A stretch of 15,730 bases of DNA from Planctomycetales bacterium. GTDB lineage: Bacteria > Planctomycetota > Planctomycetia > Isosphaerales > Isosphaeraceae. The DNA lies in the NCBI GenBank assembly GCA_027451455.1, contig DAIDJI010000042.1, positions 1 to 15,730 of the forward strand, in the 5' to 3' direction. Positions 1 through 7,062 of this stretch are shown here, in pieces (position 1 is the first letter of the stretch; the number at the start of each line of letters is the position of its first letter). The notes under the pieces were generated by a model that was not told where the DNA came from, ran no database searches, and saw nothing but the letters and a program-made list of their open reading frames with translations. A program made the translations under genes and the position numbers.

Positions 1-631
1 GGGCCGTCTCGAACAGCTCGTGCCAACCGCCGGGAAGCTTCCCGGCCAGAAGAAACAGGGCCACCACGGCGCCCAGGATGTAGACGCTGAACTGGATGAC
101 GTCGGTCCAGATGACGGCCCTCATCCCGCCGAGGAAGGTATAGACCACGGTGATCGTCGCGACGACGACGATCGCGGCCTCGACCGACCACCCGGTGAGA
201 TGCCGGAGCAAGGTCGCGGCCAGGTAGAGACGAAGACCATCGCCGAGCGACCGCGCGACGAGGAACAGCAGCGAGGCGGTGGTTCGGGTCGGGCCGCCAA
301 ACCGGTCCTGGAGCAGTTGATAGGCGGTGAGGATCTGACCGCGGAAGTAGGCGGGCAGGAGGACCGTCGCGACAATCACCCGACCGACCAGGTAGCCGAA
401 CGCCAGTTGCAGGAAGGTGAAGTCGCCGTCGTACGCCACGCCCGGTACGCTGAGAAATGTCGCGGTGCTGGTTTCGGTCGCGACGATCGAGATCATCACG
501 GCCCAGGCCGGGATGTTGCTCTCGCCCAGGAAGTAACCCTTCAGTCCCTGCGACCGCGAGCCCAGCCAGGCCCCCAGCGCGGTACATCCGGTGACATAGA
601 CAGCAATGACGGCGAGGTCAATGGGATTCAT
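1..631 (-). CDS. Sodium:solute symporter (SSS family), partial, C-terminus beyond window edge
   Basis: The minus strand stays open from the ATG at 629-631 to the window edge, giving about 210 residues of a larger integral membrane protein (the family usually has 450-600 residues). It opens MNPIDLAVIAVYVTGCTALG and continues with a glycine/serine loop (YFLGESNIPAWAVMISIVAT), the ETSTATFLSVPG segment typical of SSS transporters, then LGDGLRLYLAATLL and a GGMRAVIWTDVIQ motif close to the family pattern. At least five hydrophobic helices are visible. SSS proteins import sugars, amino acids, sialic acid and other solutes with sodium. It lies 125 bases downstream of anmK on the same strand, so a cell-wall-derived amino sugar or anhydrosugar is a plausible substrate, but this is inferred from the neighbour only. 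No good ribosome-binding site precedes the ATG. Family call is firm; substrate unknown. Confidence 0.88.
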   Translation of the reverse strand, partial: MNPIDLAVIAVYVTGCTALGAWLGSRSQGLKGYFLGESNIPAWAVMISIVATETSTATFLSVPGVAYDGDFTFLQLAFGYLVGRVIVATVLLPAYFRGQILTAYQLLQDRFGGPTRTTASLLFLVARSLGDGLRLYLAATLLRHLTGWSVEAAIVVVATITVVYTFLGGMRAVIWTDVIQFSVYILGAVVALFLLAGKLPGGWHELFETA

Positions 632-756
632 GGAGGGACTCAGGAACCTACGCGGGCATCTGGTCTGGTCGGCGAGAGGGATCAATCGTCGATCCTGTAT
701 ACCGGACGCGATGGACAACGCCCAGCCCCATGGCGAGAATTACCAGGCCAGGGCGC

Positions 757-1935
757 TCAGGGAAACGAGAGCTTGCCCAGCAGCTTCGGGGCCCAGGCGC
801 CGGTGACGGGCGGGAGCATCGCCGGCTCCCCGCGGAGGGTCATGTCGGCCAGGACCGCGAACGCCATCGCCTCGCGGGCGTCGTAAGGTACACCCACCTC
901 GTCCGACCTCCGGACCGGGATCGGCGCGACCGCCTCGGCGATCCGCTTCATCAGCGCCGGGTTGCGCACCCCACCGCCGGCCGCGATCAGTTCGTCCACC
1001 GGCGCCCCCAACTGCGCACACTGCCCGACGCCGATCGTGACCGTCCGGGCCACCAGCTCAACAAGCGTCGCCATCAGGTCGGCGTGTGACCCTCCCCAAT
1101 CGGCCGATAGCCGGTCGACGAACGCATCGCCGTACATCTCGAAACCGGTCGACTTCGGCGGGAGCCGGTGCGGGAACGGGTCGCGATCGAGGAGTTCCGC
1201 GAGCAACCTTTCATCAACCCGCCCGGCGCGCGCGATCCGGCCATCGCGGTCGCAGTCGAGCGCTCCGCCGGAGATCCGCCGCGCCAGGCGGTCGAGCGGA
1301 GCATTCGCCGGGCCGGTGTCGAAGCCGAACGTCTGCGAGGGGTCATCGCCGAGTACGGTCAGATTGGCGATCCCGCCCAGGTTCAGGATCGCCCGACGTC
1401 GGCCCGCGACACCGCCTCTGAAGAGGACCACGTCGGCAATCGGCGAGAGCGGCGCCCCCTCACCGCCGGCCGCAATGTCGCGGGCCCGGAAATCCGAGAC
1501 CACATAACAACCCGTACGAACCGCGATCCGGTCGCCATCGCCCAGTTGGAGCGTCGCCCGGATCGCGCCGGCAACGCCGCTGTGGTGGTAGATCGTCTGG
1601 CCGTGCGAGCCAATCACATCAACGTCAGCCGCTAAAAGCCCGGCCGCCTCGATCGCCACCAGTGTCGCCTCGGCGAAGGCCTCACCAATCCTCGCGTGCA
1701 GCTCGGCAACCCCCCGGACGTCGAGACCGGCCAGGCCGATCATTCCTCGGCGGACCTCGGGATCGTGGGAATGCTCGCGATAGTGCAACAGCTCGGCCGC
1801 AACCGCGTCCCCATGCCCCGAGATCCGGCAAACCGCCACGTCGATGGAGTCGGCGCTCGTCCCGGACATCAGCCCAACGACGATCCGATCGAACTTCCGG
1901 GAGCGTTCGAGCAGGTCGGCCATCGGATGGATCAT
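757..1935 (-). CDS. anmK: Anhydro-N-acetylmuramic acid kinase
   Basis: This 392-residue cytosolic protein has the AnmK length and motifs: GLMSGTSADSIDVAV near residue 21 (nucleotide binding), GSHGQTIYH (about 109), NLGGIANLTVLG (about 195), GFDTGPAN with the Asp that in known AnmK enzymes acts as catalytic base, AAGGGVRNPALM (about 338) and a C-terminal DAREAMAFAVLA. The family cleaves the 1,6-anhydro ring of anhydro-MurNAc and phosphorylates it to MurNAc-6-phosphate in peptidoglycan recycling. Two motifs depart from the usual forms: GTSADS in place of GTSxDG, and GPAN in place of GPGN. The start at 1935 has AGAGG 15 bases upstream, which is far; a second Met four codons later (1923) is possible. 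A sodium symporter gene follows on the same strand, and a divergent TPR gene begins 78 bases away. Confidence 0.93.
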   Translation of the reverse strand: MIHPMADLLERSRKFDRIVVGLMSGTSADSIDVAVCRISGHGDAVAAELLHYREHSHDPEVRRGMIGLAGLDVRGVAELHARIGEAFAEATLVAIEAAGLLAADVDVIGSHGQTIYHHSGVAGAIRATLQLGDGDRIAVRTGCYVVSDFRARDIAAGGEGAPLSPIADVVLFRGGVAGRRRAILNLGGIANLTVLGDDPSQTFGFDTGPANAPLDRLARRISGGALDCDRDGRIARAGRVDERLLAELLDRDPFPHRLPPKSTGFEMYGDAFVDRLSADWGGSHADLMATLVELVARTVTIGVGQCAQLGAPVDELIAAGGGVRNPALMKRIAEAVAPIPVRRSDEVGVPYDAREAMAFAVLADMTLRGEPAMLPPVTGAWAPKLLGKLSFP

Positions 1936-1953
1936 CGGTTGGATCGATTACCT

Positions 1954-1983
1954 CTGCCAAATGTCACAGGATGGGCGTAGAAT
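1954..1983 (+). promoter_or_regulatory. Candidate sigma70-type promoter for the TPR-protein gene
   Basis: In the 78-base divergent gap between anmK and the TPR gene, CTGCCA (1954-1959) and TAGAAT (1978-1983) are separated by 18 bases and lie 30 bases before the ATG at 2014. The -10 matches consensus at five of six positions, the -35 at four of six. This is a motif match by eye only. Confidence 0.4.
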
Positions 1984-2013
1984 GGCGGGAACTCATCTCT
2001 CGGAGGACCGGCG

Positions 2014-3282
2014 ATGAAACGTACGCTCTCGGCAATCGCCTTGCTGCTCGGCCTGCCCCTCTCGGCCGCCGCCTGCCTCTGGGATCGCGACACGCCCGCC
2101 GAGGAGGCGGAGGGACTGCCCGAGGTCGTCGCGGTCCTGACCGGACGGTTTGCCAGGAATCCGCCACTATTCTACGAGATGCGCCTGGCAAGCGTCTCGG
2201 CCCGGATCCGAGAGCATCCCGAAGACCTCGGCGCCTACGACGACGCCGGCGTTGCCTGCGACCGCCTCGGCCTTGGCGACGAGGCGATCGCCTGGATGGA
2301 GAAGAAGCGCGCGCAGATGCCCATCCCTCCCCTCGATCCCGAGGCCCCCACGATCAAGGAACACCTCTATCGGTATCATGCGAACCTCGGGACATTCCTC
2401 GTCCACCGATGGATACGACTGGGGGCCGACCGGTCGAAGATCGACGAGGTAAAGGCGGCTCGTGAGGAGATCGCCCGGGCGCTCGCGATCAACCCAGACG
2501 CCCACTTCGGCCGCGAGAAATACCAGTTGCGGGCCCTCGACTGGATACTCGCTCCGCCGAAGGTTCAGCCGGGATTCGACCTGCCCAACCTCCTCGGATG
2601 GAGCTTCGACGACTACTATGGCCAGGCCACCAGCCCGAAGGAGGCGCGTGACGCCGTCCTCGGCCTCTCGGGGCTGATCGTTCTGGGGAACGCCTGGGAG
2701 AGTGTCGATATCTTCCACGCGCTGAACGTCGCCCTCCAGCGCGACTCGACCGGCTTCGAGCGCGGGCGAGAGGGGGGCCGGAACACGCTCGCATATCTCG
2801 CCTGGCTGCGATGCCGCGAGCTGATCGACGCCGGCAAGGGCTCGATGCTCGCCGACGCTCCGAAGGGCGAAGCCCTGAAGGCGATGCTCCGCAGGCCCGA
2901 CTTCGTCAAGGCCGAGGAACTGCTCGACCCGGCCTTCGTGGAACTCCGCGCCGAGGCCGAGGCCTGGCAGGCCACCCGGACTTCCTTCATGCTCAGGCGG
3001 CTGAAGCAGGGCCGCCACCCCGATACCGACTCGCATTTCTGGAATGGCTACACCGAATCGCCCCCGCCGAAGCTGCCGCCGACCTCCGTCCCCCTGGCTT
3101 TTGGGTCCTGGCAGAAGAGACAGGCGCTCTTCGCCCTCTCCGCGATCGCGGGCGGTCTGGTCCTACTCATCGGGGCCACGATTGGGATCGCGGTGTGGGC
3201 GAATCGCCGGGATGGCCGCGGTGCGCGCCATCGCCGATCGGAGGCCGCGGCGGAGTTCCCATTCACCTCATGCGAGGCCTGA
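2014..3282 (+). CDS. Secreted tetratricopeptide-repeat protein with C-terminal membrane anchor
   Basis: The 422-residue product starts with a signal peptide (MKRTLSAIALLLGLPLSAAA) followed by CLWDRDTPAEEAEGLPEV. The C-L-W-D-R-D-T start of the mature part is, from memory, a recurring feature of secreted TPR proteins in planctomycetes. It is not a clean lipobox, because Ala rather than Leu/Val/Ile sits three residues before the Cys. TPR-like helices are visible: HPEDLGAYDDAGVACDRLG followed by DEAIAWMEKKRAQ near residues 69-105, and a second set near 150-185 (DEVKAAREEIARALAINPDA). The rest is helical, followed by a proline-rich linker and one membrane helix (ALFALSAIAGGLVLLIGATI, about 373-395) with a basic cytoplasmic tail. 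It is therefore probably a periplasmic scaffold anchored at its C-terminus. GGAGG lies eight bases before the ATG. Specific function is unknown. Confidence 0.85.
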   Translation: MKRTLSAIALLLGLPLSAAACLWDRDTPAEEAEGLPEVVAVLTGRFARNPPLFYEMRLASVSARIREHPEDLGAYDDAGVACDRLGLGDEAIAWMEKKRAQMPIPPLDPEAPTIKEHLYRYHANLGTFLVHRWIRLGADRSKIDEVKAAREEIARALAINPDAHFGREKYQLRALDWILAPPKVQPGFDLPNLLGWSFDDYYGQATSPKEARDAVLGLSGLIVLGNAWESVDIFHALNVALQRDSTGFERGREGGRNTLAYLAWLRCRELIDAGKGSMLADAPKGEALKAMLRRPDFVKAEELLDPAFVELRAEAEAWQATRTSFMLRRLKQGRHPDTDSHFWNGYTESPPPKLPPTSVPLAFGSWQKRQALFALSAIAGGLVLLIGATIGIAVWANRRDGRGARHRRSEAAAEFPFTSCEA

Positions 3283-3338
3283 TCGCGACGATTCGTCGCC
3301 CTTTCGCAACATCGGTCCCGCCCCGACGCCCACCTGAT

Positions 3339-3377
3339 CCGGTGAGCTAGGATTTGGATAGAACCCGCCATCACCGG
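3339..3377 (+). promoter_or_regulatory. Inverted repeat in the leader before the TadE gene
   Basis: CCGGTGA (3339-3345) and TCACCGG (3371-3377) are exact reverse complements 25 bases apart, in the 146-base gap between the TPR gene and the TadE gene. A second short stem, GACCG/CGGTC, follows near 3392-3415, just before the GAGGT ribosome-binding site. This may be a folded 5' leader or a weak terminator; there is no U-run. It does not match a riboswitch class I can recognise. Confidence 0.25.
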
Positions 3378-3428
3378 TTGCCCTAAAAAAGGACCGGGCC
3401 GTGCGCGGGGCGGTCTGAGGTACGTGCG

Positions 3429-3848
3429 ATGAGGATACGATCAAGACGCTATGAGCGTCGGGGCACCAGCGCCGTGGAGATGGCACTGATCGCTCCGGTG
3501 TTGATCTCCCTGCTCCTGGGGATGATCGAGGCGGCCCGACTGGGAATGGTGGCCCAGCTCCTGACAACGGCGGCCCGCGAGGGGTGCCGGGTCGCGGTTC
3601 TGGACGGCATGACACAGTCCGACGTCCAGCAGCACGTCAACGACGTCCTGGCTGGCTCGGGGATCTCGGTCGGGACCGTGACGCCGACCTGTCCATCGCA
3701 GTACACCTGGACGTCGGCCCCGGCCGGCACGCCGATCACGGTCAGCCTGAGCGTGCCGTACAGCCAGGTTTCCTGGCTGAAGGTCTCGGCATTCTTCAGT
3801 AACGCGACCGTCAGTTCCTCGGCGACGATGAGCAGCGAGAGGCCCTGA
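3429..3848 (+). CDS. TadE-like pilus assembly protein
   Basis: The 139-residue protein has the TadE-like signature: a short basic N-terminus, RRGTSAVEMALIAPVLISLL at residues 10-29 (with the conserved Glu 17 in a membrane helix), then GMIEAARLGMVAQLLTTAAR and EGCRVAVLDG. The second half is a beta-rich extracytoplasmic domain. TadE proteins are pseudopilin-like components of the Tad (tight adherence) secretion machinery; in planctomycetes such genes often occur without the full tad cluster. A GAGGT ribosome-binding site lies eight bases before the ATG. It is followed by a TadG-like gene and a secreted companion on the same strand, probably one transcription unit. No Flp pilin, TadA ATPase or TadB/C platform gene occurs in the window, so the role may be envelope assembly rather than a classical pilus. 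Confidence 0.87.
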   Translation: MRIRSRRYERRGTSAVEMALIAPVLISLLLGMIEAARLGMVAQLLTTAAREGCRVAVLDGMTQSDVQQHVNDVLAGSGISVGTVTPTCPSQYTWTSAPAGTPITVSLSVPYSQVSWLKVSAFFSNATVSSSATMSSERP

Positions 3849-3854
3849 TTCCGA

Positions 3855-3877
3855 CGGCCCGGTCAACGGCCGGGCCG
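3855..3877 (+). terminator. Strong intercistronic hairpin between TadE and TadG genes
   Basis: CGGCCCGG (3855-3862) and CCGGGCCG (3870-3877) form a perfect eight-base-pair stem with a seven-base loop. It begins seven bases after the TadE stop. No U-run follows, so it is more likely an mRNA-stability or attenuation hairpin that sets a different TadE:TadG ratio than a full terminator. Confidence 0.4.
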
Positions 3878-3904
3878 GATTCTCGCCCTGGGAGTGAACC
3901 CGCC

Positions 3905-5080
3905 ATGAACCCCCGGATCCGACATGCTCTCGCCGGACGCAGGGGAACGGCCGCCGTGATTGCCGCGGCCCTCCTGCCGGCGTTCATCGGTTTCGCGGCT
4001 CTATCGACTGACACGGCGGTCATCGCCGTCGCCCGGTCCCAGATGAGCACGGCCGCCGACGCTGCCGCCCTGGCCGGCGCCTGGCAACTGGCCGACGAGT
4101 ACCGCGTCCGTGGCGCCACAAGCCTCACTAATGAGATCGCCGCGGCAAACACCCAGGCCGTGGCACTGGGGACCGCCAACTTCGTCATCGGACAGGCACC
4201 GGTGATCGACTCCAACGCCTCGAACCAGACCGGCGGCCAGATCATGGTCGGCTACCTCGACCCGACCAACTCCGCCTCAACCCTCAACTCGGCCGCGGCC
4301 GCGGCGTCGGAGTTCAACTCGGTCCAGGTAAACCTGCTCCGCGACACGGCCCACGGCGGCCCCGTTCCGACCGTCTTCGCTCAACTCATGGGCTTCAAGG
4401 GAACCAACATCTCGGTCTCAAGCACCGCTACGGCCCTCCCCTATTCGATCAACGGATTCCAGGCCGTCGGCTCGCTGAACGCTAACCTGCTGCCCATTGT
4501 CCTCGACTCTTCAACCTGGCAGGAGATGCTGGACGGCCTGTCCACAGATCAATATACCTACAATCCATCGACTGGACAGGTGACCTCAGGCCCGGACGGG
4601 ATCTACGAGTCACAGCTCTACCCGGTCGGTAGCGGGTCGCCCGGCAACTGGGGGACGATCAAGGTCGGCGTGTCGAACAACAGCACCTCGACTCTCGCAG
4701 CGCAGATCCAGTATGGAATCACGCCGGCGCAGCTCGCGACCTATCCGAGCAGCACGATCCAGCTCGACGCGACCCAGTCGCCCCCCTCGATCATTTTTTC
4801 GGGAAATCCCGGCATCAGCGCGGGGATCAAGAGCGCCCTGAACAGTATCATCGGCAAGCCGGTGACCGTCCCAATCTACGACGAGGCCGGCGGTAACGGC
4901 AACAACGCCTGGTATCGCGTGATCGCATTCCAGCCCGCCCGGATCCTCAGCGTGAGCTTCCAGGGAAACCCCAAGTACGTGATTATCCAACCTTGCCTCC
5001 TCAACGACGCGACCGCGATCGCGGGCTCGGCGCAGTCGTGGACCTCAGGCGGGCTGATTTCGGTGCAACTGACACGATGA
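3905..5080 (+). CDS. TadG-like (Flp pilus assembly) protein
   Basis: The 391-residue product begins MNPRIRHALAGRRGTAAVIA and shows the putative TadG N-terminal pattern: a membrane helix (AAALLPAFIGFAALSTDTAV, residues about 20-40) followed by ARSQMSTAADAAALAGAWQL. The remainder is a long extracytoplasmic region rich in Ser, Thr, Asn and Gly and mostly beta-strand in character, with no von Willebrand A domain that I can see. TadG proteins sit in the inner membrane with an external domain and work with TadE in the Tad apparatus. GGGAG lies about ten bases before the ATG. The gene follows the TadE gene by 56 bases that contain a strong hairpin, and precedes a conserved secreted protein by 33 bases, supporting co-transcription. 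Confidence 0.85.
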   Translation: MNPRIRHALAGRRGTAAVIAAALLPAFIGFAALSTDTAVIAVARSQMSTAADAAALAGAWQLADEYRVRGATSLTNEIAAANTQAVALGTANFVIGQAPVIDSNASNQTGGQIMVGYLDPTNSASTLNSAAAAASEFNSVQVNLLRDTAHGGPVPTVFAQLMGFKGTNISVSSTATALPYSINGFQAVGSLNANLLPIVLDSSTWQEMLDGLSTDQYTYNPSTGQVTSGPDGIYESQLYPVGSGSPGNWGTIKVGVSNNSTSTLAAQIQYGITPAQLATYPSSTIQLDATQSPPSIIFSGNPGISAGIKSALNSIIGKPVTVPIYDEAGGNGNNAWYRVIAFQPARILSVSFQGNPKYVIIQPCLLNDATAIAGSAQSWTSGGLISVQLTR

Positions 5081-5113
5081 GGGCCGCCGCCCGCGTGAGG
5101 AGATCCACCTACC

Positions 5114-5758
5114 ATGCGACGCCGAACCGTCCCGTGCGCGACTCTGATTCTCCTGATCGCCCTGGCCGGCTCGATCGGCCGGGGACAGACCTCCACCTCC
5201 GTCATCGACCAGGTCGAGGAAGATTGGTCCCTCGTGATCGGGACACCCAACCCCGACGAGGTCGGCCCGCAGATTACAACTTGCATGAGCCCGGTCTCTG
5301 ACGGCTCGACCCCGTTCGTCGCCTTCGACATGAACTATGTCGACTACCCGTCGTTCCTCTCGGGCGGCCTCCAGGCGAAGGTCTACTCGGGCGCCACGGT
5401 CCTCGCTTACGCCTCTCAGGGCAACGATCTACTCCAGACGACCGGCGAAGCGATCACCTGGACCCAGCGGCTGAGCCTCTCCTCCTCGAATACCTTGACC
5501 TATCAGGTGGTCAACGGACAGTCGACGACCTGGGGCGCCTTCGGTCAGGCGCAAGGGTTCCCAGCGCTCACCTTCACCGCCCAGGTCAGCTCACTGGCCA
5601 ACTACAGCCCAATGACCTCAGTCGGCAACTCCGGCGTCGGCTGGCAGTCCAACCGCGTCACCCAAATGACACTCACCCAGGTCCGCTACTACAGCGGAGG
5701 CCAGCTCGTCGCAACCGACACCACCTCCCGATCGGTGAACCTCTCGATCGGCCAGTGA
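5114..5758 (+). CDS. Conserved planctomycete secreted protein of the TadE/TadG operon
   Basis: The 214-residue protein has a signal peptide (MRRRTVPCATLILLIALAGS, then IGRGQ) and a mature part starting TSTSVIDQVEEDWSLVIGTP. The segment VEEDWxLVIGxPxPDEVGPQI followed by a CMSPV stretch is, as I recall, shared by uncharacterised secreted proteins that accompany TadE/TadG-like genes in planctomycetes. The rest is beta-rich with many Ser, Thr, Gln and Trp residues (GEAITWTQRLSLSSSNTLTY), suggesting an extracellular beta-sandwich. No catalytic motif is evident. GAGGAG lies 11 bases before the ATG. It is the last gene of the likely three-gene unit. Function unknown; export is well supported, operon membership likely. 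Confidence 0.8.
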   Translation: MRRRTVPCATLILLIALAGSIGRGQTSTSVIDQVEEDWSLVIGTPNPDEVGPQITTCMSPVSDGSTPFVAFDMNYVDYPSFLSGGLQAKVYSGATVLAYASQGNDLLQTTGEAITWTQRLSLSSSNTLTYQVVNGQSTTWGAFGQAQGFPALTFTAQVSSLANYSPMTSVGNSGVGWQSNRVTQMTLTQVRYYSGGQLVATDTTSRSVNLSIGQ

Positions 5759-5782
5759 CCCCACGCGATCGCGCCCGGGCGT

Positions 5783-5791
5783 TGGTACAAT
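5783..5791 (+). promoter_or_regulatory. Candidate extended -10 promoter for the DUF4058 gene
   Basis: TGGTACAAT at 5783-5791 has the TGn extension plus a -10 hexamer matching TATAAT at five of six positions, 20 bases before the ATG at 5812. No good -35 is visible. Its presence here supports starting the gene at 5812 rather than at the upstream ATG at 5755. Confidence 0.35.
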
Positions 5792-5811
5792 GCCGGTCGA
5801 GGAGGTACCCC

Positions 5812-6552
5812 ATGCCGATCCACGACTGGACCCTCGTCGACGCCGGGACCTATCACGATTTCCACCAGGGCTGGACGATCCGGATTCGCGACCGCCTGAA
5901 CGGGGGCATCCTCCCGGACGGTTACTTTGCCATGGCTGACCAGAGGGTGATCGGGCCGGAGCCGGATGTCGTCGCCCTCCGGTCAGGCGGCGGCTCCGGG
6001 CCTTCGGGCGGGCTCGGCGTCGCCGAGATCCCGCCCCGGATCCGACAGGTCGCCCGGACCCAGACCGAGGCCGCCCTCTATGCGAGGAGAGCCAACCGGA
6101 TCGCCATCCACCAGGGACTCGGCCGGGTCGTCTCGATGATCGAGGTCGTCTCGCCCGGCAACAAGGACAGCCGACACGCGATCGCCTCGTTCGTGGCGAA
6201 GGCCGCGGAATTCCTCCGCGTCGGCATCCACTTCCTCGTCGTCGACCCGTTCCCGCCCGGCCCGCGCGACCCCGACGGCATCGCCCAGGCCATCTGGGAC
6301 CAACTCGTCGGAGAGCCGATGGAGATCCGGCCCGACCCCGGCGCCGCGTCCGTCGCCGCCTTCGACGCCGGCGAGCCCCTCACCGCCTACGCCGAGCCTA
6401 TCCCCGTCGGCGGGCCCCTCCCCGACGCACCCCTCTTCCTAGCCCCCGGTCGGTACGTCAACGTCCCCCTCGAAGAGACCTATCAATCCGCCTGGGACGT
6501 CACCCCTCGACCGATCCGCGACCTCCTCCTCGCACCTTCGGCCGGCCATTGA
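5812..6552 (+). CDS. DUF4058 family protein
   Basis: The 246-residue protein begins MPIHDWTLVDAGTYHDFHQG, the N-terminal signature of planctomycete and cyanobacterial DUF4058 proteins. It continues with RLNGGILPDGYFAMADQRV, a Glu-rich core (LGRVVSMIEVVSPGNKDSRH at about 104-123, resembling the ExVSPxNK pattern of the family) and a hydrophobic strand followed by DPFPPGPRDPDG. The family has no established biochemical role; the conserved Glu and Lys around IEVVSPGNK suggest a PD-(D/E)XK nuclease-like fold, which is inference. The reading frame also contains an ATG at 5755, but GAGGAGGT at 5799-5806, five bases before the ATG at 5812, and the family N-terminus fix the start at 5812. The gene is probably transcribed separately from the upstream TadE/TadG unit. 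Confidence 0.85.
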   Translation: MPIHDWTLVDAGTYHDFHQGWTIRIRDRLNGGILPDGYFAMADQRVIGPEPDVVALRSGGGSGPSGGLGVAEIPPRIRQVARTQTEAALYARRANRIAIHQGLGRVVSMIEVVSPGNKDSRHAIASFVAKAAEFLRVGIHFLVVDPFPPGPRDPDGIAQAIWDQLVGEPMEIRPDPGAASVAAFDAGEPLTAYAEPIPVGGPLPDAPLFLAPGRYVNVPLEETYQSAWDVTPRPIRDLLLAPSAGH

Positions 6553-6576
6553 CATCTGTCTGATGTCCCTTACAAT
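6549..6576 (+). promoter_or_regulatory. Strong sigma70-type promoter
   Basis: TTGACA (6549-6554, perfect -35) and TACAAT (6571-6576, five of six) are separated by 16 bases. The -35 overlaps the stop codon of the DUF4058 gene, and the promoter would drive the small exported-protein gene starting at 6634 with a leader of about 50 bases. Confidence 0.65.
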
Positions 6577-6633
6577 TGTCGCAAGAGCATCACCCTTCCG
6601 ATCCCATTTCGATCCACGAAGAGGAGGCCGCCG

Positions 6634-7062
6634 ATGCGACACTCGACGATCGTCGTCTGCCTGCTGCTGCTGGCGCCGACCCGGTCTCTGAGCTGTTTCG
6701 AATACACGAGCGAGGCGACGCCCGAGCTCTCAACGCCTCATCGGAGCGGCATCGAGGCAAGCGCGGGGGAAGCCTCGGCGGAGCGTCTCCGAATGGCCGG
6801 TGCCGGTGTGGCGACGATGGGATTGATCGTGGTCGTTGCGCGGGGATTTCGGCGTGCCACGAACCACGCATTCGATGAGGTCTTGCCGTCACGGTTCCGG
6901 CTTGACGCAGGCCTCGATCGAGGTGAGCTCGGGCCGAAACTTCGAGGTCATCCACGAGGATACGATGACCCTCCGCTTCGAAGCCGAGTCGTCGCTGAAC
7001 GATCAATGACTACGGACGACGAACTGCTGGCCACTGACGACTCTATCCAGGATCCTCCGTAG
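6634..7062 (+). CDS. Small exported or membrane protein, probably frameshifted near its end
   Basis: The frame encodes 142 residues. It starts with a signal peptide (MRHSTIVVCLLLLAPTRSLS, then CFEYTSEATPE) and has a second hydrophobic stretch near residues 54-71 (AGAGVATMGLIVVVARGF). GAGGAGG lies six to seven bases before the ATG, and a strong promoter lies upstream. After about residue 85 the codons lose GC at the third position and the protein becomes Arg/Gly/Pro-rich. In the +2 frame the bases from 6905 to the TGA at 7007-7009 have very high third-position GC and encode TQASIEVSSGRNFEVIHEDT and more. The native product therefore probably continued in that frame and ended at 7009, overlapping the convergent DsbA-family gene by only a few bases. 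The shift lies between about 6845 and 6905. No family recognised. Confidence 0.55.
   Translation: MRHSTIVVCLLLLAPTRSLSCFEYTSEATPELSTPHRSGIEASAGEASAERLRMAGAGVATMGLIVVVARGFRRATNHAFDEVLPSRFRLDAGLDRGELGPKLRGHPRGYDDPPLRSRVVAERSMTTDDELLATDDSIQDPP

Noticed and set aside
20..886. Plus-strand frame of 288 residues over the symporter and anmK ends.
   Set aside because: Composition is Gly/Arg/Asp/Gln-rich without hydrophobic core; the minus strand encodes clear transporter helices.
2167..3036. Minus-strand frame of 289 residues opposite the TPR-protein gene.
   Set aside because: No ribosome-binding site or family motif; the plus strand has a signal peptide, TPR helices and a good ribosome-binding site.
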